Source: a virus
Direction: 5' to 3' (one strand)
DNA: 38,132 bases
IMG/VR virus record: IMGVR_UViG_3300035663_000040
Span: 1-38,132 of that record
Made by a program: the position numbers and the translations under genes. The notes beneath the pieces are model-generated. The model was not told where the DNA came from and made no database searches. It worked only from the letters and a program-made list of their open reading frames with translations. Position 1 is the stretch's first letter. Every line of letters begins with the position of its first letter. Below, in pieces: positions 21,089 through 28,900 of this stretch.

Positions 21089-21780
21089 TGCCGCCAAAGC
21101 ACACTTCCGAACGGTCCGCCCCCCACCGTGAACAAGGGGGGTTTTTACCTCAACAGATGCCGTTCTTGCTAGGGCTATTAATTGGCCTGGCCTTGTTCGG
21201 ATTTATTTACGTCGCATATGCGAGGGCCGAAACCGGGGTCCGAGTGCTTCACCTAACGGGAGAGCGTTCGGTTTCTCGAACAGAACTTGACGAGATGCTT
21301 TACGTCACGAGCCGCAAGCTTGCCTTAGCCGGGAAGCCGATTCGCGTGATGAAAGTTATCTCCAAGCCCGACACATGCAGCGACAAGAATTTGCTTCAAG
21401 GATTCCCCTCTCAATATGGATGCTACAAAGAGCTCTCTGACAACCTACGCAGATTTAGAAATGGACCAACCCTCGTCATCTCGCCCCCTATTAAAGGAAG
21501 TGATGGTACTTCATATCTGGGAGGGGCCGCGAGGATTGACTGTATCCGCCACGCTTCCCGAAGGGTCTCATGGTTTGCCGCCGCAAGTGGTGTCTCGGCT
21601 TATCGAAACGCTGTCGGAAGCAGCCACGAGCTGGGTCATTCTTTCGGAGCCTCCCACGTCGACGACGAGTCAATCATGAACACGCTATCGCTGGGCATAT
21701 CGAAGTACAACCTAATCCTTAGCTTCAACGCGAAGTCTATAGGCGAAATGAGACAATGCAGAAACAGGGGGGCATTTTGA
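21088..21780 (+). CDS. Membrane-anchored metzincin-like metalloprotease
   Basis: 230 aa. A single hydrophobic segment at ~25-46 (MPFLLGLLIGLALFGFIYVA) serves as signal anchor or uncleaved signal; the remainder would be outside the cytoplasm. The zinc motif is full metzincin HExxHxxGxxH, HELGHSFGASH (residues 180-190, Glu181 catalytic), with a Met-turn-like SIMN at ~195-198. Cys residues at ~97, 112 and 152 could form disulfides. Zinc peptidases of this clan are very rare among phage genes. It has a perfect ribosome-binding site and is coupled to the genes around it, so it is expressed in the early region. The substrate is unknown: host envelope proteins are a plausible guess. Confidence 0.75.
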   Translation: MPPKHTSERSAPHREQGGFLPQQMPFLLGLLIGLALFGFIYVAYARAETGVRVLHLTGERSVSRTELDEMLYVTSRKLALAGKPIRVMKVISKPDTCSDKNLLQGFPSQYGCYKELSDNLRRFRNGPTLVISPPIKGSDGTSYLGGAARIDCIRHASRRVSWFAAASGVSAYRNAVGSSHELGHSFGASHVDDESIMNTLSLGISKYNLILSFNAKSIGEMRQCRNRGAF

Positions 21781-22019
21781 CGCAGGCACATGAAAAAATA
21801 CTGAAGCTGAGAGATGAGATTGTGATGCCTGACAAGCCCTGGGCCGCTGGCTCCCTTGTTCAGGACCCGTCCGCGGAGAAGCCTATTATCCTCTTCTTGC
21901 TTGAAGGGAACGGGGGCTCCGTCGCAGAGATGTCAACCGCTGAGGCCGTTAAACTTGTGGGCGAGATTCTCGACGGGCTTAAACAGGTAGCCGATCACAT
22001 GGGAGGCAAAGCAAAGTGA
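21777..22019 (+). CDS. Small early protein, 80 aa (paralogue of the next gene)
   Basis: I choose the TTG at 21777: it overlaps the protease stop as TTGA and has GGGGGG just upstream; an ATG at 21756 gives 7 more residues. The C-terminal half (ILFLLEGNGGSVAEMSTAEA) aligns with the next gene's protein, and both end in a helix of the form KLxxxIL. No family recognised. It overlaps the next start as GTGA. Confidence 0.55.
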   Translation: MTQAHEKILKLRDEIVMPDKPWAAGSLVQDPSAEKPIILFLLEGNGGSVAEMSTAEAVKLVGEILDGLKQVADHMGGKAK

Positions 22020-22252
22020 AAGACGAAAAAGAACAAAGCGCAATTCTTGCGAAGATGCGAGACGCCCTAGACAAGGCGCCTAACGTTATCGAGTTCAGGG
22101 GGCTCAACTCCCCGGACGTTGATGAGATAATGCTTTTCTTCTGGACCGACAATGACCAATCCGCCGTGTGGAATATGACCAAGGAACAAGGCGTGAAGCT
22201 CGGCAATAAGATCCTTGAGATGTCAGAGACGAAGGGGCGCATAATTATATAA
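22016..22252 (+). CDS. Small early protein, 78 aa (paralogue of the previous gene)
   Basis: GTG start overlapping the previous stop. The segment IMLFFWTDNDQSAVWNMTKE followed by GVKLGNKILEM resembles the previous protein in spacing and in residues, which suggests tandem duplication followed by divergence. Function unknown. It ends 93 bases before the next gene, in a gap containing a perfect CCGAGC/GCTCGG hairpin (about 22304-22318). Confidence 0.55.
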   Translation: MKDEKEQSAILAKMRDALDKAPNVIEFRGLNSPDVDEIMLFFWTDNDQSAVWNMTKEQGVKLGNKILEMSETKGRIII

Positions 22253-22345
22253 GTTTTCGAGCGTTGTTTCTCGTTTCATAGACAACATAGGACCACGTGT
22301 TCCCCCGAGCGTGGCTCGGATTCGGGGGGCTAGGAGCATAGCGAC

Positions 22346-22564
22346 ATGATTAAGACACTAACACTCACAGCCCGAACGCCTCACGACGAAAACGCTTTTG
22401 CCCTGCACCTTGCAGGCCCCGACTTCGCGCACTTTATCTGGGACTGGGAACAAAAGCTAAGAAGCAACTACAAGTACCTCGAAGACGACTCGACGACGTG
22501 GGAGAAGGTTCGCGAGCTTTGGTATGAGGTTAAGGCTGATTATAAACTTCCGGAGGCGGAATGA
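22346..22564 (+). CDS. Hypothetical accessory protein, 72 aa
   Basis: ATG with AGGAG upstream. A short beta-like start (IKTLTLTARTP) then helices rich in Trp and Lys. No known motif. It is the first of four tightly coupled accessory genes, overlapping the next start as ATGA. Confidence 0.5.
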   Translation: MIKTLTLTARTPHDENAFALHLAGPDFAHFIWDWEQKLRSNYKYLEDDSTTWEKVRELWYEVKADYKLPEAE

Positions 22565-22800
22565 CCACCAACGACGACAAGGCCCGGAAGGCGGCGGAGG
22601 AGTACAGTACACTGGTTAGAGAGACAGACGATGCCGAGGCTAAGAAACATGGTGCAATTGCTTGTCACCTCTACTCTACGGGCCAACTGAGAAAAGCATT
22701 TCTGGCCGGGTACCAATGGGCAATGCTTGGAAAGGGTGAGCCCATCAAGGCCATATATCACGATGACGCGCTCCCGCCCGCGCCGGAGGTAGGCAAATGA
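22561..22800 (+). CDS. Hypothetical accessory protein, 79 aa
   Basis: Acidic, helical, with ARKAAEEYSTLVRETDDAEA and then KAFLAGYQWAMLG, a pattern common in small phage accessory proteins. No family can be named. ATGA overlaps on both sides show coupling to its neighbours. Confidence 0.5.
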   Translation: MTTNDDKARKAAEEYSTLVRETDDAEAKKHGAIACHLYSTGQLRKAFLAGYQWAMLGKGEPIKAIYHDDALPPAPEVGK

Positions 22801-23012
22801 ATAAGCTGAGTGAGATAGGCACGGAATGCGAGTGGAACCAAGAGCCTCACCTGACGCCGTTAGAACCGTTTCATATTGTCTACACCCCCGCCGAGCGCCG
22901 TGAGTTGGTAAAAGCAGCGATTAATGGGTGGGAAAGCTTCAAGTGGCATCGAGGCTTTGCTGATGGGAAGCTACCGACGTTTGAAGAATTCTGTGAGGAG
23001 CAGGGTCTATGA
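22797..23012 (+). CDS. Hypothetical accessory protein, 71 aa
   Basis: A small acidic protein with FADGKLPTFEEFCEEQGL at its end. Coupled by ATGA overlaps to the genes on both sides. Not recognised; expressed as part of the accessory cluster. Confidence 0.5.
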   Translation: MNKLSEIGTECEWNQEPHLTPLEPFHIVYTPAERRELVKAAINGWESFKWHRGFADGKLPTFEEFCEEQGL

Positions 23013-23452
23013 GCACAAAACTGACCGCACGCTTGAGTGATGGGACGGAGTGGGAGGTGGTAGAGAGATGCGACACCCCCTTTGATATTAAAACAAATAC
23101 GATTTTAGATGGCTACGATCGGATGTTACTCAAGCCTCTGAAGCCCTCGCCGCCGAAGGAGTTATGGGTAGCGGTGGAGAATGCAACGGGTCTTTTTGGT
23201 GGCACGCGCCTTACTGATATTGGTAAGAACCTGAATCCAGACTATACAAATTTCCGCTACGTTCTCGCTGAAGAGCCCAAAGCCAAGCCGCAGCCGCGTG
23301 AGTGGTGGGATGTGAGATGCATACTGAATGATAAGGTCCTATGTTCTTACGACAACTACGGAGAAGCTCTAGGGCTACTGGTAAGGGAGAACGGGATAGC
23401 GGGGAGGACAGAGTTCGAGATCGTGCACGTTCGGGAGGTGCTGGATGGGTAA
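23009..23452 (+). CDS. Hypothetical accessory protein, 147 aa
   Basis: Mixed alpha/beta. The N-terminal ~50 residues begin KLTARLSDGTEWEVVERCD; the C-terminal part REWWDVRCILNDKVLCSYDN may be a second small domain. No motif recognised. Last of the four coupled genes; a 197-bp non-coding gap follows. Confidence 0.55.
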   Translation: MSTKLTARLSDGTEWEVVERCDTPFDIKTNTILDGYDRMLLKPLKPSPPKELWVAVENATGLFGGTRLTDIGKNLNPDYTNFRYVLAEEPKAKPQPREWWDVRCILNDKVLCSYDNYGEALGLLVRENGIAGRTEFEIVHVREVLDG

Positions 23453-23649
23453 TTAATTTTCGTAGAGAGCAATGTCACGAAGCGGGGTCGTGCCCCAACA
23501 GGTTCTTGCACTAAGAGGGATGGACCCTTCGGTTTTTTCCACAAGGTTGTGGGGTGCTGAACCTTAAATGAACCCATTACGCTTCCGACCTCTTGCTCTC
23601 TCTTTTCTCCCTCGTTACGGGCTAGGAGATCAGGCGCCACCCTCCGGGT
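23453..23649. other. 197-bp intergenic region upstream of the DUF1064 gene
   Basis: Contains GGGG/CCCC (23484-87/23493-96) and CCACAA/TTGTGG (23539-44/23547-52) hairpins, with a T6 run at 23533-38. A leftward frame spans it, but its composition is unlike a protein. It may be a leader RNA; no promoter stands out. Confidence 0.35.
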
Positions 23650-23982
23650 ATGGCAACATGGCGACGGTCCAAGTTCTTCAATAAGCCGACGGTTGTAGAC
23701 GGCATCCGGTTTCACTCTCAGAAAGAAGCGCGGAGGTATAAGGAATTAAAGCTTGAGGAGAAGGCCGGCAAGATCCGGGACCTGAAGCTTCAGCCTCAGT
23801 TTGAACTCTGGCTAAACGGGAAGCTTATCTGCCGCTACATAAGCGACTTTCAGTACATTCAGGTCGAGCCAACGATGCAGATAATCGTTGAAGACGTGAA
23901 GGGCGTACTGACGGACGTTTATAAGCTCAAGAAAAAGATGTTCCTCGCGCTCTATCCGCAGTACGTCTTCGTTGAGTCCTAG
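23650..23982 (+). CDS. DUF1064 family protein (predicted nuclease)
   Basis: 110 aa with the recognisable family pattern VDGIRFHSQKEARRYKEL, then LQPQFEL, ICRYISDFQY, and IIVEDVKGVLTDVYKLKKKM. The Glu...Asp...(Glu-Asp)xK arrangement is the PD-(D/E)XK nuclease core. Members occur in phage replication/recombination regions and probably cut branched or damaged DNA. It ends the rightward region and overlaps the end of the leftward holin-like gene by 4 bases. Confidence 0.75.
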   Translation: MATWRRSKFFNKPTVVDGIRFHSQKEARRYKELKLEEKAGKIRDLKLQPQFELWLNGKLICRYISDFQYIQVEPTMQIIVEDVKGVLTDVYKLKKKMFLALYPQYVFVES

Positions 23983-24221
23983 AGAAGACCTTTAATCGGC
24001 TTCTGAGCCTTCACGCGGCCCCAGATTCCGAATAGGTTTCCGATAGCGGAGACTAAGATTCCAAGCACATCCCCAAAAATCGGGAACGGTAGCACGCCAG
24101 TCAGGACAAGAGCCTGATCGATGACGGGTGCAATTGCGACGATGTTACCGATGACGGACTTGGACTGAAGCAGCCCCTTTGATTCCTGAACCATACGTTC
24201 CTTAATGTTTAAGTAATTCAC
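23979..24221 (-). CDS. Holin-like small membrane protein
   Basis: 80 aa with two hydrophobic stretches (VIGNIVAIAPVIDQALVLTG, and FGDVLGILVSAIGNLFGIWG) and a basic end RVKAQKPIKGLL. Size, topology and location at the end of the lysis block fit a holin that opens the inner membrane. The start overlaps the end of the secreted Cys-rich gene by 20 bases. Confidence 0.6.
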   Translation of the reverse strand: MNYLNIKERMVQESKGLLQSKSVIGNIVAIAPVIDQALVLTGVLPFPIFGDVLGILVSAIGNLFGIWGRVKAQKPIKGLL

Positions 24222-25017
24222 CTACTGCCTTGAAGTACCGATTCGGGACATCTCCGCAGTTACGCTTCCGAGGATCGGTAAATCCCGTCCCCCGCAAACA
24301 GTTCATTCTCCGCCCCCAGATGAAGGCATAATCACAGTCCTTGAACTTCCGTTTAAAGGCGCCTACGTCGAGAGTCTGGAAGTCGTCCCCGTCAAGGTCT
24401 GCCCCGCAAGGTTTGCGTAGGGATGCGTCCGGGCCATGCTTTTCGCAGAGGTATCCGGGTACGCAGGGGCCATCGGCTGGGTTGTCGACAATCTCGCACT
24501 GCGGGAAGAACCTTTTAGACCGTGCGATTAGCGTGCGACGGGCCGGGACAGAGAGATTGCACTCTAGGCAAGGGGATACGTAGCACTTGAGATTCCGCCT
24601 TCCCTGAAGCAGTTTACGGGCTCTTGCCGCGACGTAGTTAAACCGGCTCATGAGCCTCGGGTCGGCCTCCCGTACCTTGGTATCCGCGCTCCGGACGGAC
24701 TCCCCGTGGAACACCTCTTGCTTGCCGCACACCCTCCCCCGCTCCCGGAAGCAGGTAGAGTTAGCTAGGTGAATCCGGACGACCTTGGGCCTTGGGTCAG
24801 ACAGAAGCTTATCCGCGCAGGGGCACTCGTCCCCAAAGCTCTGGGCAAGCCACCCGACCCGAATCGTATCGAGACCGTCGAAGGCCTTAAGGCTCTCGTC
24901 GCACTTCCACGTCTTGTTGCAGAGGGCAAGGTAGGAGGCGCCAACGTTGGTTTCCGCCTTCGCGAAGAACGGGAAGAGTAGGCACCCGAGAATGAAACCC
25001 TTACAGAACGATAACAT
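24202..25017 (-). CDS. Secreted Cys-rich protein in the lysis block (TIM-barrel-like)
   Basis: 271 aa. N-terminal signal peptide (MLSFCKGFILGCLLFPFFAKA), then a region with about 16 cysteines and alternating strand/helix units: TIRVGWLAQSFG, KVVRIHLANSTC, NLKCYVSPCLECN, CEIVDNPADGP, CDYAFIWGRRMNC. The order and the acidic or aromatic strand ends resemble a (beta/alpha) barrel of the glycosidase kind, stabilised by disulfides. It lies between a transglycosylase and a holin-like gene, so I infer action on the host envelope after export. I could not identify a family. Confidence 0.6.
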   Translation of the reverse strand: MLSFCKGFILGCLLFPFFAKAETNVGASYLALCNKTWKCDESLKAFDGLDTIRVGWLAQSFGDECPCADKLLSDPRPKVVRIHLANSTCFRERGRVCGKQEVFHGESVRSADTKVREADPRLMSRFNYVAARARKLLQGRRNLKCYVSPCLECNLSVPARRTLIARSKRFFPQCEIVDNPADGPCVPGYLCEKHGPDASLRKPCGADLDGDDFQTLDVGAFKRKFKDCDYAFIWGRRMNCLRGTGFTDPRKRNCGDVPNRYFKAVGELLKH

Positions 25018-25480
25018 TCTGGTATTCCCCCGAGTCGATATGCGCCAGCACTTCCCTCGGGTAGTCCTTGTTCCCTCCCCCGTTGTAGAGAAGCAGAGCC
25101 TTGTTTATGTCGTCGTTAGCCTTCGCAAGCTTTGACTTGAGGACTTTGACCCCCATCTCAATGCCCGTCTGGACGTTGCAGAGCTCCGTAAGGAAGGTCC
25201 CCTCAAAGCCGTGTTCGCGTGCGGTCGCCCCCATTACCTGCATAGGCCCAAAACTTGTCGCCCGAGCCATACGCTCCGTTGCCTCCGAGACGAGCTTAAA
25301 GCTAGGCACAAAGCCCGTGAGCTTCTTGCCTTGGATATACTTGTCGAAGAACGCGGGCTCGTAGCGCATTGCGAACGGATTCGCCCTCGACTCTTGCCAG
25401 ATCATCGCTGCAATAAGCTGGGGGTTAATCCCGCTCTGTGCGCTGACCCGGTATATGACTGGACCTATTTCTCTCTTCAT
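25001..25480 (-). CDS. Lytic transglycosylase (endolysin)
   Basis: 159 aa from the ATG at 25480 (GAGGA 5-6 nt upstream); the frame is open further but without a better start. SLT features: IAAMIWQESRANP with Glu30 as catalytic residue, ATSFGPMQVMGATA, then GIEMGVKVLKSKL and NKALLLYNGGG. It has no signal peptide, so it would need the holin-like protein for release. It cleaves peptidoglycan glycan strands at the end of infection. It overlaps the membrane/coiled-coil gene before it by 56 bases and the Cys-rich gene after it by 17. Confidence 0.8.
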   Translation of the reverse strand: MKREIGPVIYRVSAQSGINPQLIAAMIWQESRANPFAMRYEPAFFDKYIQGKKLTGFVPSFKLVSEATERMARATSFGPMQVMGATAREHGFEGTFLTELCNVQTGIEMGVKVLKSKLAKANDDINKALLLYNGGGNKDYPREVLAHIDSGEYQNVIVL

Positions 25481-25706
25481 CACGTTTCCTCTCGAACTCC
25501 CGTAGCCTCTCGGTAAGATTTGCCAAAACCGACTCGACCACTGCGAGTCTTGGGGTTTCCATGGAGATTGCCGCCCGAAGTGAGGTGAGTTCTGAGTGAA
25601 TGGCGCTGAGCCAAACGGTAAGGGTACCGATAATGACAGAGCTGCAAAGACCAAGGAGCCAATATAGTAGCTGCTTGACATTCCCGTTGCCGTTCTCCGC
25701 GCTCAT
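25425..25706 (-). CDS. Membrane/coiled-coil protein of the lysis block (spanin- or holin-like)
   Basis: 93 aa. An N-terminal membrane segment (LLYWLLGLCSSVIIGTLTVW) is followed by a coiled coil (LTSLRAAISMETPRLAVVES and VLANLTERLREFERKRDEE) and a charged end. One membrane helix with a periplasmic coiled coil is the plan of inner-membrane spanins; a holin regulator is also possible. First gene of the lysis unit, with the shared late promoter-like element D about 40 bp upstream. Confidence 0.6.
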   Translation of the reverse strand: MSAENGNGNVKQLLYWLLGLCSSVIIGTLTVWLSAIHSELTSLRAAISMETPRLAVVESVLANLTERLREFERKRDEERNRSSHIPGQRTERD

Positions 25707-25745
25707 GTTTTAGTGTGCAAAACAAAGTCAGTCGTGATATAAGCA

Positions 25746-25777
25746 GAGGGTAACTTCTGGGGATGGGAGCCCGTAAG
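25746..25777 (-). promoter_or_regulatory. Late promoter-like element D (lysis unit)
   Basis: On the - strand CTTACGGG-N16-TTACCCTC followed by TGCTT. It differs from the other three in one base of the second box and one extra spacer base. It is ~40 bp upstream of the first lysis gene. Confidence 0.55.
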
Positions 25778-25780
25778 AGT

Positions 25781-25960
25781 ATGGACTTGGCAGATTGGTT
25801 TGGGGTCGCGTTCTTGGGCCTAATCGTATGGGGCTTTGGTTCCCTGCATGGGTACGACAAGGGGCTCAGGCTTGGGATGCGAGAGGGAGAGCGACTAGCT
25901 AATCTTCGTACGCCTGACGAGCCTCAATCACATCATCAAGAGCCTTCTTCGGCACCCTAG
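25781..25960 (+). CDS. Possible small membrane protein, 59 aa
   Basis: A rightward frame in a leftward region: MDLADWFGVAFLGLIVWGFG (membrane helix), then GYDKGLRLGMREGERL and a polar tail. It looks protein-like, but its ribosome-binding site is weak, it overlaps the 3' end of the large ejection-type gene and abuts promoter element D. An ATG at 25763 adds six residues. Uncertain. Confidence 0.35.
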   Translation: MDLADWFGVAFLGLIVWGFGSLHGYDKGLRLGMREGERLANLRTPDEPQSHHQEPSSAP

Positions 25961-28900
25961 CAAACAGCGTTGGGTCCTGCATCTCGATGTAACTCTTCTT
26001 TATCTGAGCGCTATTAGGCTTGATTCCCTTACTGGCTGCATCAGCGATTAGAGCGTCAAACTTTGCGTCGTCCCCATCAAAGAGAGCCTTAGCAAGCTTC
26101 CAGTTTACGTTCTCGCTATTTGAGGCCCTATCTTTCGCATTAAACTCTGCCTGCCTCTGCTCATAGGCTCGGCTGAATTCCGTTGGCGTAAAGCCCAAGG
26201 CATAAGCCGCCATCTGGTAGTTGGAAATCTGGTCGGGGGTAAGAGGCGTGTCCCCTGAAATGAGAGGAACGTTCCTTGTGTCTCTTAGACCTTCCTTCCG
26301 TACCCTATTTGCGCGAGCCAAGAACCTTACCCCTTCAGGGAGGAGAGCCTCACTTGCACGGCCCCATTCGCCGGTCTTTGTCCCCTGCTTATAGAACTGG
26401 GCAGCTCGATTAACGACCGCCCCTGGAGCCCCAAGGACAGAAGCCACCGCCTCAAAACCTTTCTTGTCCCCAATGTTTGATGCAACTTCCCCAAAGCCAA
26501 CGGAGCCTGAAATGTTTACGGAGTAGTCATCAGGAAGCCCTGCGGGGATACCATAGAGCACTCCGTCCGCAATCTTATTGTTGCCGCCCATCTCCTTAAT
26601 CTGTTCGCGAATCTCCTTGTTGACGTCGATGCCCATGCCTTGAAGGACATTAACGAGCTCTTTGGCTAAGGGGAGAGCCGTCGTGCCTCCGAGGGCAAAC
26701 ATAGGCGCAAGCATTCGGATCTTAGCCTTAACGCCCTTCTGGTCTCGAACAAGTCTGAGCCAGTTACCCGCGAACAGCTTGAAGGTGAATAGGGGCGCAA
26801 GGACTGGGCCTCTCGCCATCTCGGGACGGTTGCTCTTAGAGTTCACGAATTGAGTGTCGTCGACAAACCTCTCCGCAAACTTAAGCCGAGCCTCGGGAGC
26901 AATGCCCTTTGCGCGGGCAAGCTCATAACCTGAGATGAGTGCGTGGTACCTATTGAGCTTTTCAGCCTGACCAAAGCCCGCCATCCAAAGGTCCGCAAAC
27001 TTTCGGCCCGCAGACTTTACCCCGCCGACAGGATCCGCCATCCCCGCAATGTTCTTGTAAGCGTCTTCCGCGATAAGTCCGTCCGCCAAGGCTTTGGTGA
27101 TAGCCCCATGGAGTTCTGGATCTGCCTTAGCAAGGGCGCCGGTTCTGTAGTCGTTCGCATGTTTCCATGACTTGACGTAGAGCTTGGCCGCCTTAACTTC
27201 CCCTAACTGATTCGCAAGGACGGCCTGCGTAGTTGTTAAGGATTGCGTTAAATTCACCACCGCGGAGCGAACGTTACCACCAAGGAAGTAAAGGCTTAAC
27301 CCTTGCCGAATCTTCTGATTCTCGTTGACGTTACCAAGAACGTAATCCTTATGACGGATTGCATAGTCTCTTGCGAGAGCCTCACTCCCCCTACCCCCGC
27401 GACCGAAGCTTCCGATTGTCGAGTTTGCGACAGACTCAAACTTCTGATTCGCGGTCCAATTCGACAGGCTTGTGATATAGTCTGCAACCGTGCGGCCAAA
27501 GTCTTCGTTTGCCCCGCGGACAAAGTTCTTAGTCTTGAAGTGTTTCTCCATCCCCTTAACAGGAATTCCACTACCCTTCGCGAGGACATCTGGATCTATG
27601 CTGCCAAGCCTGCCAAGAGTGCCGACATCAAGTCCCGAGTGCATCTCCTTTGAGGTAGGAGAAAGCTTGTCCATCTCGACTTCATACTCATTTTTCCTCA
27701 GCTCTTTCGCTACGCGAAGTGCCTCTGCTTTTGTTTCATGCTGGGAAAAGTGAATGGCATCCCCGTCCTTAACTCTTGCGGCAACGTAGTATTCACCAAA
27801 TCTGGAATTAGGGACGTAGTTGTCCTCTTTCCAAGCGGCAAGTTTCGCCTGCACCACCGCAGGGAGGGGGGCTCCTCCGCGCCTAGCCATGAGTCCCTGT
27901 GCTGCATAGTCGACAGAGAAATCCAGCATCCCGCGGACCTCCTGGTACCCTTTTACCTCAGCCGGAGACAGGCCAAGGTTCTTGGCTAAGAAGTCGTCTG
28001 ACGGAGCGAATGTTGGACGCCCCTTTTTCTGAGCAAGAACCGTCGTCTCGTTTATCATCCGAGCCATTCGACCAATCTTGTCGCGGCTCTCCTTGGGGAG
28101 GGAGAAGAAGCTTTGGACTTTGTTCCCGAGGTCTTGAGCAACGAAAAAAATCTCCTTGTCTCTTACGCGGCCAGCCTCATATTGAGGTCTAAATAGAGGG
28201 GTCTTGTCGGCGAAGGTTTTAGGGAAGATAGACTTCGTGGCCGCCCATCCAAGCCCAAAGCCTCGGCGAAGGCGTTGCTCTCCCTTACTTACTTCTGGAG
28301 CGGACCAAATCCCGTATTTAAGTTTAGCCCTCTCCGAGCCGCCTGCGTCAACAAAGTTTTCTACGGTAGTTCGAATGTTGTCGAAGCCCTCGATGAGAAG
28401 ACTTGCGGGATTCTCTACGGCGCCGCGTTCTTTGTTCCGCTTCCTCGGCACACGCTTCTTGCTTACCGCTTCAACAACGGAGGCAACATCGTTCTCAACA
28501 ACTGCGGCCTTAGCAGCGGGCCATTTCGCGACCGTTCCCCTTGTCCAAGGCTGAGCGTCGATGCGAGCCTGTAAGGCGTCTGCTTCTTGCGTGAGGTTCT
28601 TCGCCTTCTGCCCTGCGGCTTGGAGCTCGGGAAGACTCTTGGCCTGATTCTCTACTCGGTACGCTTCCATTGCCGCAGACTGCTCGGGGCTTCTTCCTGA
28701 GTAGGTGTCTACCGGCTGAATTCGGGGAGGCTCAAAAGGCTGCGGAGCGGGAAGTCCGAGAGGAGGAGGCTGAGGCTTCGGTAATATCTGGTCAACAAAT
28801 CGAGACTGCGCCGCGGGGTCGTTTCGAGTTGCGTCTTTAACAGCCTTCACAACATCGGGAAAGGTCGAGTCAATAAGGTCCTGCTCTTTGAGGATAGGGC

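Noticed and set aside
23356-23715. 119-codon leftward frame across the 23.5-kb gap
   Set aside because: Antisense to two genes and compositionally unlike the neighbouring proteins; the gap is treated as non-coding.
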